Shown piece after piece: positions 34,490 through 44,373 of a stretch of DNA of 57,446 bases. Below the pieces are notes generated by a model. That model saw nothing but the letters and a program-made list of their open reading frames with translations, searched no databases and was not told the DNA's origin. The DNA is from an uncultured Flavobacteriales bacterium (GTDB taxonomy: Bacteria; Bacteroidota; Bacteroidia; Flavobacteriales_D; Parvicellaceae). The position numbers and the translations under genes are program-made. Numbering within the stretch: position 1 is the first letter of the stretch; every line of letters begins with the position of its first letter. The DNA lies in assembly GCA_905480225.1 (NCBI GenBank), contig CAJQPO010000021.1, positions 1 through 57,446 on the forward strand. The letters are read 5' to 3'.

Positions 34490-36775
34490 CTATTGGTTCC
34501 AGTCAATTTCGTCAGAAGAATTAAAACCTTCCGCCGTTTTCATTTCAATACGTAATTGATTCAATTTTATATTTGATGTGCTTAATTTTTTGATTTTTTC
34601 GTGAAGAATAATTTGCATTTGGTTAGCATGAACAAGTATTTCTTGTTCCCATAAATCAATTTTCGTGTTGTTTTGAACTCCAATTAATTTAAGCTGAACA
34701 TATATGTCTTTTAAAAGATCAGAGACAACCGAAACTTGAACAGAATCATCAATAATTTCAACAAAAGCAATTACGGGTTGGTATAATTCCTTAATTTTTT
34801 GGTAAGCAATTTTTCCTTTTTTGTGGTAATCAATAACGCTCCATGAAGGGCCTTGCCAACAATCATTAAACTGCCAAAATAGCGTACCCATACAATGACC
34901 CTTCCTCAGTCGGTGCGCTTTTATAGCCATGGCATACGCTTTGGCCTGTGTTTTCTGACTGTTTATTATGTATTCGCTAAATGTATTTGCCTTGCCAAAC
35001 AATGCTTCACTGTGCTTCGTAATCAAGTTGTTTCCGATATAGCTTTTTTGACGTTTATTCATGGCGTCACTTTCTAAGTTCATATTTTCCGAATTAATTG
35101 CGGTTGACAGCGTAATGCTGTCTGGAAAGCTTTGAAAACCATATTCGACCATAAATCTGGGGACGTATTTTTTGAAATTAGCGAATGGCTCTTTACCGTG
35201 CCAAACTCCCCAATAGTGCATAGAGGAATGATTGAAATTGGCTAGTTCACCCCAATTAGATAACGGTGAAGTAGAAACATAAGGTATTTCTGGAGCATAC
35301 TTTGACAACAATTGGGGAATATCGGATTTAAATAACGTATTGTAATCAGTCCAGAGTTGGTCAGAAGCTTCTGCATCCCATCCGTACTGCTTTTGCCAAC
35401 CCCAATTACTCCAAGCAACTTCTATTTCATTGTTTCCGCACCAAATGGCTATTGACGGATGATTTCTTAACCGTTTAACGTTATCCGAAACTTCTTCCAA
35501 AACGGTTTCCGTAAACGCCTTGTTAATGGGGTACATGCTTCCTGCAAACATGAAATCTTGCCAAATTAGAATTCCGTGCTTATCACATAAATCGTAGAAA
35601 TAATCCGATTCATAAATACCGCCACCCCAAACTCTAATCATGTTAAAGTGCGCATTTTTTGCTTTCATAATTAGAGTTTCATAGTCTTGAGGACTAACCC
35701 TGGAAAGAAAAAGATCTTGAGGAATGTAGTTAGCGCCTTTCATAAAGGTTGGTATTCCATTTACATCAAAAGAAAATGAAGTACCAATACTATCTGATTT
35801 TTGAATCAAGTCAATGGTCCGTACGCCAAATTTCATCTGGTAATCATCAACGGTCAAATTATTGTTTCTAATTTCGATGTTGATATTTTGTAGGATTTGT
35901 GCTCCCGAACCGTTAGGCCACCAGAAATCTTCAGCTCTATAATACAAGGTGTCCTGAATTGTAATGGTACCTTTTTTTAATTTAATTTTTCTTGAATGTT
36001 GATTTATCATTAAATCGATGGTCCCGCTGCTGGAGGAAGATTCTATTTCAACAGATACTTTCACTTTGGCTTTTTGCTCGTTCCGACTAATTGTTTGGCA
36101 ATGCACAGAATTGATTTGGCAATTATTCCACATAGATAGGTGAATGGGTCGCCAAATACCACAGGTTACAAACCGGGGGCCCCAGTCCCATCCAAAATGG
36201 TATGCAGCTTTTCTAACAAAGGGGCTTACTTTTATGTTAACATCTTCACAACCAGCAGGAAGCGGATACGGATAATTTTTCAACTTTTCGGAATAGGCAT
36301 GAACCGGTGAGTAAAAGCGTATCAAAAGTTTGTTTTTACCCAAAAGCAATAACGATTTCACATCTAATTTCCAGGTTCTGAACATGTTGTTTGCTTCAAT
36401 AATTAATGAATCATTGAGGTAAACATCTGCTTCGGTGTCTAGTCCATCAAATTGTAATTCGATGTGCTCATTTTTAAATTCTTTTGGACTGATTGAAAAA
36501 GTGTTGTGGTATTCCCAATTTTCCATTTCAATCCAGGCTTGCTTTTCTTCATTGGTTTCAAAGTAAGGGTCGTTGATTATCTGATTATTGAGTAGGTCTA
36601 GGTGCACACAACCAGGAACGGATGCAGGTCTTAATTTCATTTCAGATTGAGACTGAAATTCCCAGCCAGCATCAATAATTCTATCTGTTTTAGAATTGTT
36701 TTGAGCTAGATTATTTTGAAAACAGAATAGTGCTGAAATCAAAAAGATGGAATATTTAATCTGTAATTGAAGCAA
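34490..36775 (-). CDS. glycoside hydrolase family 2 beta-mannosidase
   Basis: The 761-residue exported enzyme has a signal peptide (residues 6-24, ending NNLAQ). The GH2 sugar-binding domain follows (GWEFQSQSEMKLRPASVPGCVHLDLL, NDPYFETNEE), then the catalytic barrel. E450 in IWCGNNE is the acid/base and E544 in FMVEYGFQSFPD is the nucleophile. SFDVNGIPTFMKGANYIPQD and RVWGGGIYESDYFYD confirm the beta-mannosidase branch, which removes Man from beta-1,4 linkage to GlcNAc. The start is TTG 36775 because a stop codon lies just upstream and there is no ATG; it overlaps the cutC end by 20 bases. The C-terminal region seems about 70-100 residues shorter than the usual 820-860. It is last in the GH20-cutC operon. 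Confidence 0.92.
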   Translation of the reverse strand: MLQLQIKYSIFLISALFCFQNNLAQNNSKTDRIIDAGWEFQSQSEMKLRPASVPGCVHLDLLNNQIINDPYFETNEEKQAWIEMENWEYHNTFSISPKEFKNEHIELQFDGLDTEADVYLNDSLIIEANNMFRTWKLDVKSLLLLGKNKLLIRFYSPVHAYSEKLKNYPYPLPAGCEDVNIKVSPFVRKAAYHFGWDWGPRFVTCGIWRPIHLSMWNNCQINSVHCQTISRNEQKAKVKVSVEIESSSSSGTIDLMINQHSRKIKLKKGTITIQDTLYYRAEDFWWPNGSGAQILQNINIEIRNNNLTVDDYQMKFGVRTIDLIQKSDSIGTSFSFDVNGIPTFMKGANYIPQDLFLSRVSPQDYETLIMKAKNAHFNMIRVWGGGIYESDYFYDLCDKHGILIWQDFMFAGSMYPINKAFTETVLEEVSDNVKRLRNHPSIAIWCGNNEIEVAWSNWGWQKQYGWDAEASDQLWTDYNTLFKSDIPQLLSKYAPEIPYVSTSPLSNWGELANFNHSSMHYWGVWHGKEPFANFKKYVPRFMVEYGFQSFPDSITLSTAINSENMNLESDAMNKRQKSYIGNNLITKHSEALFGKANTFSEYIINSQKTQAKAYAMAIKAHRLRKGHCMGTLFWQFNDCWQGPSWSVIDYHKKGKIAYQKIKELYQPVIAFVEIIDDSVQVSVVSDLLKDIYVQLKLIGVQNNTKIDLWEQEILVHANQMQIILHEKIKKLSTSNIKLNQLRIEMKTAEGFNSSDEIDWNQ

Positions 36776-37451
36776 GAATCGAAGTTATTTTTTGATGATC
36801 AATTTCATAAGTGGTGCCCATTTGTTCATTTAATGTTACTGCTTTTCTAATTGAAAAATGAATGGCGTCAACAGGTATGTTTTTTAATTGAAAAGCATTC
36901 GAAGGATTGACACCACTTCCAGCCATCACTTCTATTCTGCCAGTAGCTTTTTTGATTAAGCCAGCAATAATTGGCATGCCGTTGTGAACAGAAGTGCTGC
37001 AGCCTGAAGTTAGAATACGATTCAGTTTAAGCTCAATAAGTTGTTCAAGGAGCTCGAAGCTGTCGTTGGGAATATCGAAAGCTCGATGAAAGGTAGTTTC
37101 TAAATTAAAATGATGTGCGATTTCAATCATTTTTACAATTTGTCTTCGGTTCAAGAGGTGGTCTTCCGTTAGGGCTCCTATAACCACACCCTTGATTCCT
37201 GCCTGTCCAGCTAATTCAATATCTGTAAGCATTACCTCAAGCTCAGCTTCTGAGTAAACAAAGTTTCCTGCTCTTGGCCGAATCATCACATGTATTTCTA
37301 TTTCTAGTTCTTTAGCACACTTTTGAATTAAGCCGATACTTGGTGTTAAACCACCAATATCTAGCGCCGCGCACAGTTCAATACGGTCAATACCGTTACT
37401 TTGTGCTACTGCGGCTTCTGCAAAAGACTCTATGCAAACCTCTGTTTTCAT
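36756..37451 (-). CDS. cutC: CutC family protein
   Basis: The 231-residue TIM-barrel protein matches CutC. It opens MKTEVCIESFAEAAVAQSNGIDRIELCAALDIGGLTPS, continues IHVMIRPRAGNFVYSEAE, and has GVVIGALTEDHLLN and FHRAFD. LTSGCSTSVHNGMPII and IEVMAGSGVNPSN follow. CutC was named for copper tolerance, but its biochemical role is unsettled. Here it overlaps the GH20 gene by four bases (ATGA) and the GH2 gene by 20 bases, so the three are translated together. That favours a role in sugar rather than copper handling. No copper-binding gene or copper regulator is near. Confidence 0.93.
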   Translation of the reverse strand: MKTEVCIESFAEAAVAQSNGIDRIELCAALDIGGLTPSIGLIQKCAKELEIEIHVMIRPRAGNFVYSEAELEVMLTDIELAGQAGIKGVVIGALTEDHLLNRRQIVKMIEIAHHFNLETTFHRAFDIPNDSFELLEQLIELKLNRILTSGCSTSVHNGMPIIAGLIKKATGRIEVMAGSGVNPSNAFQLKNIPVDAIHFSIRKAVTLNEQMGTTYEIDHQKITSILASITD

Positions 37452-39691
37452 TGGATTTTAATTTCATCAATAAAAAGCCAAGCATCTGCACCCGCGGCTT
37501 CGTGCCACCCCGGCACTTGCAACACGCTAAGAGCTTTTATTTTTAGATATTTTGCAAGAAATGGTCGTTTAAAATTTATCGACATTGGTATGATCATTTT
37601 TCCTCTCTTTTTTTTCTGAATTTCTGATTTTATATTCCCCATTGGAATCCAATTTGTTCCATTTTCAGAGACAGAAACTTCCATGCTTTCTGGTCGAAAA
37701 ATCCAAGAATTAATATAGTGGTAGAATTGAGCAGATACTTGATTGATAACCTGCTCGTTTTCAAACGCAATAGTAACTTCTGCGTGCTTGCCCCAAAATC
37801 CCTGCCAATTGCCATCTCGAAAATTTAATGATCCCAATTTCCCATCGAATAGACCATTATTTCCTCCACCAACATAATTTTCGCTAAACATGTTGCGATA
37901 CGATATGGATTGAACATTTTCAGCTCTTTTGCAAAAGTGTTGTTCAATTGTTTCGCCAAAAGGAACCAGATTTTTTACCGACCTAGCCTTTAGCATACCA
38001 TCCATATTCATGTAAATAGGTTCTTTATACGGCTGAAATTTCGCGGTGCAATCCGCAGTTTCTATTAGGTATTGTAAATCAATATTTCTATTGTTTTTAA
38101 TGATGTATGTTGAATCTCCTTTAGTAATCAAGCGAATTGGAATAGCTTCTGCACCATAAGCAACACCCAACGAATCCAGTACATCAAAATGATTATAAAC
38201 CCTGTTTCTGAAATTTTCGTATCGAGAAGTGTCGGTTCCAGACCACAACACTTCTGACAAGGCTAGCATCCTTGGAAATACTTTACTGTCTAGGTTCTTT
38301 TCGTCCGGCACGTGCTCTGTCCACATATTTACTTCTCCACCTAAAATGTAATGTTGCTTGTCTGGTGACAGTGAATCTGGAATGGGATTGAACGAATAAA
38401 CTTTTTTCAAATCAATTGCATCTAAAGGGTAGTCGATGTAACAATGAGAAGTTGGGCTCATAATTGCATAATGTTCGTTTTTGGCAGCACGCATGCCTCC
38501 GTCGATTCCTCTCCAGCTTTGAACTGTAGCATTAGGGGACAATCCACCTTCCAAAATTTCATCCCATCCAATTAGCTTTTTGTCGTGTGCATTTAAAAAT
38601 GTTTCAATTCGTTGAATGAAATAACTTTGTAATTCGTGTTCGTCTTTCAAGTTTTCAGAAACCAATCTTTTTTGACACTTATCACATTTTTCCCATCGAT
38701 ACTTTGGTGCTTCGTCACCACCAATATGGATGTATTGGTAGGGGAATAATTCCATAACTTCTTTTAAAACATTTTCAATGAATTCAAAAGTAGAATCGTT
38801 TCCAGCGCAGTATATTTCTTTGAATACACCCCAGTCATTGGCTACTGCCACATTCTCTTGTTTGCACGACAAATAAGGATAGGAGGAAATTGCGGCCTGT
38901 GAATGTCCAGGAAGTTCAATTTCTGGAATTATATTGACTTGGTGCTTTGTTGCGAAAGCAACGATCTCTTGAATGTCTTCTTTTGTGTAATATCCGCCGT
39001 ACCTGATTCCATCAGCATCTATTCTCCATGCACCGTGCTGTGTCAATTCAGGATATTTTTCAATTTCAATTCGCCATCCTTGGTCCTCAGTCAAATGCCA
39101 GTGCAATACATTCATTTTATAATAGGACAAAAGCTCAATGTATTTTTTAACAACATCTTTAGAGAAAAAGTGCCTACAACAATCTAACAGTAAACCGCGA
39201 TGCCTGAATTTGGGTTGGTCTAATATTTTGAGGCCTTGGATTCGTGCTGCATATCCATCTTGATGATCGGTCTGATTAAAAACTTGATGTAGTGATTGAA
39301 TACCCCAGAAAAGTCCTTGATTGGAATGACCATTTATTGTAATTAGACTGGGCTCAATAATTAAATGATAGGCTTCGGCACCCTGATGCGTGCTGTCTGA
39401 TATTTGGTTAGTTGTGAGTTTTATACAATTAGATTCACATTCCGTTGACTGAATCGAAACAGTAAATTCAAATTCATTTTTAATTAACATTTGAAGGAAT
39501 TCGGCTTCAACTAGACATTCTTGCGGTGCATAAATTTTAGTGTCTGGGTTAAGAACAAATGAGTTGGTCGAATAGGTAAATGAATTAGGAATTGGAATGA
39601 TTGATACCGTTTCGATCATTTCCACCTTTTCTTTTCTACCTGTGCATGACATTATTAAAGACATAATTGCCAGATGAATCATGTATTTCAT
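37448..39691 (-). CDS. GH20 beta-N-acetylhexosaminidase lipoprotein
   Basis: The 747-residue product begins with a lipoprotein-type signal (LIMSC, Cys16). An N-terminal GH20b domain reaches about residue 150, followed by the GH20 catalytic barrel. The catalytic pair is D326-E327 in HIGGDEAPK. NVLHWHLTEDQGWRIEI, IIPEIELPGHSQAAISSYP and the late GWDEILEGGLSPNATVQSWRG are all typical. A C-terminal region of about 130 residues (WQGFWGKHAEVTIAFENEQ, SWIFRPESMEVSVSENGTNW) looks like an F5/8-type (discoidin) carbohydrate-binding domain. It would release terminal GlcNAc or GalNAc. It is the first gene of the GH20-cutC-GH2 operon; the ATGA overlap with cutC couples translation. Confidence 0.94.
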   Translation of the reverse strand: MKYMIHLAIMSLIMSCTGRKEKVEMIETVSIIPIPNSFTYSTNSFVLNPDTKIYAPQECLVEAEFLQMLIKNEFEFTVSIQSTECESNCIKLTTNQISDSTHQGAEAYHLIIEPSLITINGHSNQGLFWGIQSLHQVFNQTDHQDGYAARIQGLKILDQPKFRHRGLLLDCCRHFFSKDVVKKYIELLSYYKMNVLHWHLTEDQGWRIEIEKYPELTQHGAWRIDADGIRYGGYYTKEDIQEIVAFATKHQVNIIPEIELPGHSQAAISSYPYLSCKQENVAVANDWGVFKEIYCAGNDSTFEFIENVLKEVMELFPYQYIHIGGDEAPKYRWEKCDKCQKRLVSENLKDEHELQSYFIQRIETFLNAHDKKLIGWDEILEGGLSPNATVQSWRGIDGGMRAAKNEHYAIMSPTSHCYIDYPLDAIDLKKVYSFNPIPDSLSPDKQHYILGGEVNMWTEHVPDEKNLDSKVFPRMLALSEVLWSGTDTSRYENFRNRVYNHFDVLDSLGVAYGAEAIPIRLITKGDSTYIIKNNRNIDLQYLIETADCTAKFQPYKEPIYMNMDGMLKARSVKNLVPFGETIEQHFCKRAENVQSISYRNMFSENYVGGGNNGLFDGKLGSLNFRDGNWQGFWGKHAEVTIAFENEQVINQVSAQFYHYINSWIFRPESMEVSVSENGTNWIPMGNIKSEIQKKKRGKMIIPMSINFKRPFLAKYLKIKALSVLQVPGWHEAAGADAWLFIDEIKIQ

Positions 39692-39847
39692 AGCCTTAAA
39701 GATGGCATAAAATCTTGAATTGAATTTTAATTTTTTGTGGAGAGAGAAATTTCATGAGAATATTGTCAACTTGTGAATATCTTACTGTTTAGATTCAGTG
39801 GTAATTTGTATTTATGCCTTAATTTTATTTCAAAATAAGAACAAGAA

Positions 39848-42800
39848 TTGTATTTAATATTTGATACGGAAACAACGGGTCTGCCAAGAAACTTTAAGGC
39901 ACCCATTAGTGACACAGATAATTGGCCGAGATTGGTTCAGTTGGCGTGGCAGGTTCACGATGATTGGGGTAACCTAATTAGTCATAAAGATTTTCTTATT
40001 TCACCTGATGGTTTTTCAATCCCTTATAAATCAGAAGAAATACACGGTATTTCTACTGAATTAGCGCAAGAAAAGGGTATTCCTTTGATAGAAGGACTTG
40101 AATTGTTTAAGCAGGCTTTAAATGATGCCAAGTTTATTGTTGGTCAGAACTTGCGTTTTGATATTAATGTAATGGGATGTGAGTTTTATCGCTTAGGCAT
40201 AGATTCAAAGCTCAGTGCGCTTCCGGTTCTAGATACGTGTACAGAATCAAGTGCAGAATTATGTCAAATTCCAGGTGGTAGAGGAGGTAAATTTAAATTA
40301 CCAAGTTTAACTGAGCTGCATGATTTTTTATTCCAAGAACCTTTTGGCGAAGCACATAATGCGACAGCAGATGTTGAGGCAACCTCGAGGTGTTTTCTTG
40401 AGTTAATTCGTAGAAATCACTTTTCGACCGAGGAATTAAATGCAGAGGCAACTTATCTTGGATTGTATCAGCAAAAGAACGTGGATGCTTTCCATCCAGT
40501 AGGGTTATCGCATTTAAATCTGAAAAAGGAAAGTGCTAAAATAAAAGCGAAAACAGATGATTCACAAATAGATGAGGTGATTTCATCTTCAGATACTGCA
40601 CAAAATCTAGAGGAATTAAAAGATGTCAGCTATTCACATCTGCACAATCATACGCAGTTTTCGATACTACAATCAACCACGAAAGTAAAGACCTTAATCA
40701 GGAAGGCGGTAGAAAACAATATGCCTGCTGTTGCCCTTACGGATTCTGGAAATATGATGGCCGCATTTCATTTTGTAAGTGCGGCTGAAAAGCACAATGG
40801 TCCATTTGATAAAAAAATTCAAGCCATAAAAGAATCCCTTAAGCATTGTCAAGATACGGATGAAGAAATAGATTTAAACCTAGAAATTAATGCTCTTGAT
40901 CGCAAAAGAATCAAGCCTATAATTGGCTGTGAGCTGAATGTGTGCAAAGATCGATTTGATCGAACGTATAAGGATAACGGTGGGCAAGTAGTTTTTTTAG
41001 CAAAAAACAAGAATGGTTATAGAAACCTGGCGAAATTGTCTTCACTCGGATATGTTGAAGGCTTTTACTATGTGCCGCGGGTTGACAAAACTATTCTTAA
41101 AGAATTAAAGAATGATTTAATTGTAACCACGGGTGGTCTGCGTGGGGAGATACCTGATTTAATATTGAATGTGGGTAAAGAACAGGCCGAAGTAGCATTT
41201 AAATGGTGGTTGGATGAGTTTGGTGAGGATTTTTATGTTGAGTTACTTAGGCACAATTTGGAAGAAGAAAAACGGGTAAACGAGGTGTTAATCCATTTTG
41301 CGGATAAATACAACGTGAAGTATTTCGCTTCTAATAATACCTTCTATCCTGAAAAGAAAGAAGCTTACGCCCATGATATATTACTTTGTGTAAAAGACGG
41401 GGAAAAGAAAGAGACACCTAAAGGCAAAGGCAGGGGGTTTCGGTATGGTTTTCCGAATGATCAGTTTTATTTTAAGTCTCAAGATGAGATGAAAAGCTTG
41501 TTTAAAGAATTGCCTGATGCTATTCGAAATATCGAAGAAATCATCGATAAATGTGAGCAATATAGCTTGGCAAGTGACGTGTTACTTCCAGAGTTTGACA
41601 TACCCGAACAATTCCTTCATAAAGAGGATAAAGAAGACAACGGTAAACGTGGAGAAAATGCTTATTTACGGGATTTGACTTATAAAGGCGCTGCTCAGCG
41701 TTATGGTGACATTTCTCCTGAAATTACAGAACGACTTGATTTTGAGCTTTCAGTTATCGCAAATACCGGCTATCCAGGTTATTTTCTTATTGTACAAGAT
41801 TTTATAGCTGAAGCCCGCAAAATGGGTGTTTCTGTTGGTCCTGGAAGAGGTTCTGCTGCTGGCTCTGCAGTTGCCTATTGTACAGGAATCACCAATATAG
41901 ATCCTATTAAATACGATTTACTTTTTGAGCGATTTTTAAATCCAGACAGGGTTTCTATGCCGGATATCGACATTGATTTTGATGATGAGGGACGGGGCAA
42001 GGTAATTCAGTACGTAATTGATAAGTACGGTTCAAGTCAAGTTGCTCAAATCATTACGTATGGCACAATGGCTGCAAAGTCTAGCATTCGAGATACTGGA
42101 AGGGTACTTGATCTACCGTTGCCGGATACGGATAGACTAGCAAAGCTTGTTCCAGATATAAAATTGGGTAAACTTTTTGGTCTTGAAGAAGATAAACTGA
42201 AGGAAGAGCTCAATGCAGAGCAATTAATTAATGCGAATCAGCTAAAACAAATATCCACTGGGAGTGGATTAGAAGCGAATGTTGTAAATCAAGCCAGAGT
42301 TTTGGAAGGGTCCATTAGAAATGTTGGGATTCATGCGTGCGGGGTAATAATAACTCCCTCAGATATAAGGGAGTATGTTCCTGTAGCTATTTCAAAGGAT
42401 GCTAACCTTTGGTGTACGCAGTTTGATAATAGCGTGGTAGAAAATGCTGGCCTCCTTAAAATGGATTTTTTAGGTTTAAAGACCTTGACACTAATCAAGG
42501 ATACGCTAAAAATAATTAAAGCGAGAGATGGAAAGACCATTGATATTGAGGCCATACCACTTGATGACTCAAAAACATACGAATTGTTTCAAAGAGGAGA
42601 AACTGTTGGCATTTTTCAGTATGAATCTCCGGGAATGCAAAAGCATTTGAAATCACTCAAACCTACGGTTTTTGCCGATTTGATTGCGATGAATGCATTG
42701 TACCGACCAGGACCTTTGGAATACATCCCTTCCTTTATCAAAAGAAAGCACGGCCTCGAAGAAATTGTTTACGATATAGATGATTGTAAGGAGTATTTAG

Positions 42801-44290
42801 AAGAAACGTATGGTATTACGGTTTATCAAGAACAAGTAATGCTTTTATCGCAGTCGTTAGCGGGTTTTACTAAAGGTGAGGCTGATACACTTCGAAAGGC
42901 AATGGGTAAAAAGAAGTTTGATCTTTTGGCAAAGCTTAAACCTAAATTTTTAGATCAGGGCAACGAAAGGGGACACGACACGAAAGCTTTAGAGAAAATA
43001 TGGACAGATTGGGAAGCTTTCGCTTCGTACGCATTTAATAAATCCCATTCTACTTGTTATGCTTGGATTGCTTACCAGACTGCTTACTTAAAAGCAAATT
43101 ATCCTGCGGCGTATATGGCATCAGTACTTTCCAATAACATGAGCGATATTAAAACAGTGTCGGCATTTATGGAAGAATGCAAAAGAATGGGGTTAGCTGT
43201 ACTGGGTCCAGATGTAAATGAATCGTACTATAAATTTGCTGTGAATAAAGATGGTGCTGTTCGCTTTGGGTTAGGAGCAATAAAGAATGTTGGTGAAAAT
43301 GCGGTTAAAGCAATTACAGAAGAACGAAAGACAAATGGATTGTACCAATCTCTTTTTGATTTGGTTCAAAGGATCGATTTGAAAGCTGCCAATAAGAGAG
43401 CCTTTGAAGGCATTGCACTTGGCGGAGGATTTGATTCTTTTAATGCGTTTCATCGAGCACAATTCATGGTTCAAGATGATCAGGGAGTAAATTTTATTGA
43501 ACGTGTAATGCGTTTCGGCGCTGCGGTTCAAAATAAAAAAGATGCTCCTCCAGATTTGTTTGGAGACAAAATAGAAGTCATGGTTGCAGAACCTACCCCG
43601 GTTCATGTAGATCCGTGGTCAGCTATGGAGAAATTATCCAGAGAAAAAGAAGTAATTGGGATTTATATATCCGGACACCCATTGGATGATTTTGAATTAG
43701 AATTAACCAATTTGTGCAGAGGCACTTTGATGCATTTAAACAGTGATTTGCAAAAAATTGCTAATCAAGAGATGCTAATTGCTGGAATTGTTGTTGGCTC
43801 TGAGCATAGAATGACAAAAAAAGGAAAACCGTTTGGGACACTAGAAATGGAGGATAAAACAGACAGTTACAAATTTTTCTTGTGGGGTGAAGATTATTTG
43901 AAATTGAAGCATTTCCTTGTTGATGGAAGTCTTTTAATGATTAAAGGTAAAGTCCAAAAAAGAAATTGGGCAAAGGACGAAAAAGACCTAGAATTCAAAA
44001 TTAATGGTTTGGAGTTATTGTCTGAGGCAAGACAAAAGATGACCAAGACATTCAATGTTAGACTGGATTCGAATGAAGTAAGTACGGATTTTGTAGAGAA
44101 GTTTCATCAAATCATAGAGGAGCATCCGGGTTCTTGCGCACTTCGCCTCATTTTAGTTGATAATTTAGATAAAATCCAAGTCAAGGTACCGTCAAGAAAG
44201 GGTGGGATAGAGATCTCTAATGAATTCTTAAAAAAGATGAATGAATTGGGTGATTTGCATTATTTTTTGAATGATAGGATGACAAGGTGA
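39848..44290 (+). CDS. dnaE: DNA polymerase III subunit alpha with fused DnaQ-like exonuclease
   Basis: Replicative polymerase of 1480 residues. The first 190 residues are a DEDDh 3'-5' exonuclease like DnaQ: D6 and E8 in FDTETTG, D104 in NLRFDIN, H170 and D175 in HNATAD. A 70-residue linker leads to a PHP domain with H264, H266 and H268 (SHLHNHTQFS). The polymerase core has GPGRGSAAGSAVAYCTGI and catalytic D706 and D708 in MPDIDIDFDDEGR. The finger/thumb segments (SHSTCYAWIAYQTAYLKANYP) and a late OB-fold (IAGIVVGSEHRMTKKGKPFGTLEMED) follow. Exonuclease fusion would give built-in proofreading; I recall this layout from Bacteroidota DnaE. The start is TTG 39848, four codons after an in-frame TAA, and there is no ATG alternative. 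Confidence 0.97.
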   Translation: MYLIFDTETTGLPRNFKAPISDTDNWPRLVQLAWQVHDDWGNLISHKDFLISPDGFSIPYKSEEIHGISTELAQEKGIPLIEGLELFKQALNDAKFIVGQNLRFDINVMGCEFYRLGIDSKLSALPVLDTCTESSAELCQIPGGRGGKFKLPSLTELHDFLFQEPFGEAHNATADVEATSRCFLELIRRNHFSTEELNAEATYLGLYQQKNVDAFHPVGLSHLNLKKESAKIKAKTDDSQIDEVISSSDTAQNLEELKDVSYSHLHNHTQFSILQSTTKVKTLIRKAVENNMPAVALTDSGNMMAAFHFVSAAEKHNGPFDKKIQAIKESLKHCQDTDEEIDLNLEINALDRKRIKPIIGCELNVCKDRFDRTYKDNGGQVVFLAKNKNGYRNLAKLSSLGYVEGFYYVPRVDKTILKELKNDLIVTTGGLRGEIPDLILNVGKEQAEVAFKWWLDEFGEDFYVELLRHNLEEEKRVNEVLIHFADKYNVKYFASNNTFYPEKKEAYAHDILLCVKDGEKKETPKGKGRGFRYGFPNDQFYFKSQDEMKSLFKELPDAIRNIEEIIDKCEQYSLASDVLLPEFDIPEQFLHKEDKEDNGKRGENAYLRDLTYKGAAQRYGDISPEITERLDFELSVIANTGYPGYFLIVQDFIAEARKMGVSVGPGRGSAAGSAVAYCTGITNIDPIKYDLLFERFLNPDRVSMPDIDIDFDDEGRGKVIQYVIDKYGSSQVAQIITYGTMAAKSSIRDTGRVLDLPLPDTDRLAKLVPDIKLGKLFGLEEDKLKEELNAEQLINANQLKQISTGSGLEANVVNQARVLEGSIRNVGIHACGVIITPSDIREYVPVAISKDANLWCTQFDNSVVENAGLLKMDFLGLKTLTLIKDTLKIIKARDGKTIDIEAIPLDDSKTYELFQRGETVGIFQYESPGMQKHLKSLKPTVFADLIAMNALYRPGPLEYIPSFIKRKHGLEEIVYDIDDCKEYLEETYGITVYQEQVMLLSQSLAGFTKGEADTLRKAMGKKKFDLLAKLKPKFLDQGNERGHDTKALEKIWTDWEAFASYAFNKSHSTCYAWIAYQTAYLKANYPAAYMASVLSNNMSDIKTVSAFMEECKRMGLAVLGPDVNESYYKFAVNKDGAVRFGLGAIKNVGENAVKAITEERKTNGLYQSLFDLVQRIDLKAANKRAFEGIALGGGFDSFNAFHRAQFMVQDDQGVNFIERVMRFGAAVQNKKDAPPDLFGDKIEVMVAEPTPVHVDPWSAMEKLSREKEVIGIYISGHPLDDFELELTNLCRGTLMHLNSDLQKIANQEMLIAGIVVGSEHRMTKKGKPFGTLEMEDKTDSYKFFLWGEDYLKLKHFLVDGSLLMIKGKVQKRNWAKDEKDLEFKINGLELLSEARQKMTKTFNVRLDSNEVSTDFVEKFHQIIEEHPGSCALRLILVDNLDKIQVKVPSRKGGIEISNEFLKKMNELGDLHYFLNDRMTR

Positions 44291-44373
44291 CATGCAATTT
44301 TATACGGTACTTTTTTTGATAGTGTAGGTTGTATAAAGTAAATTAGTGTTTGGAAAATAAAAAAACATAAAAA

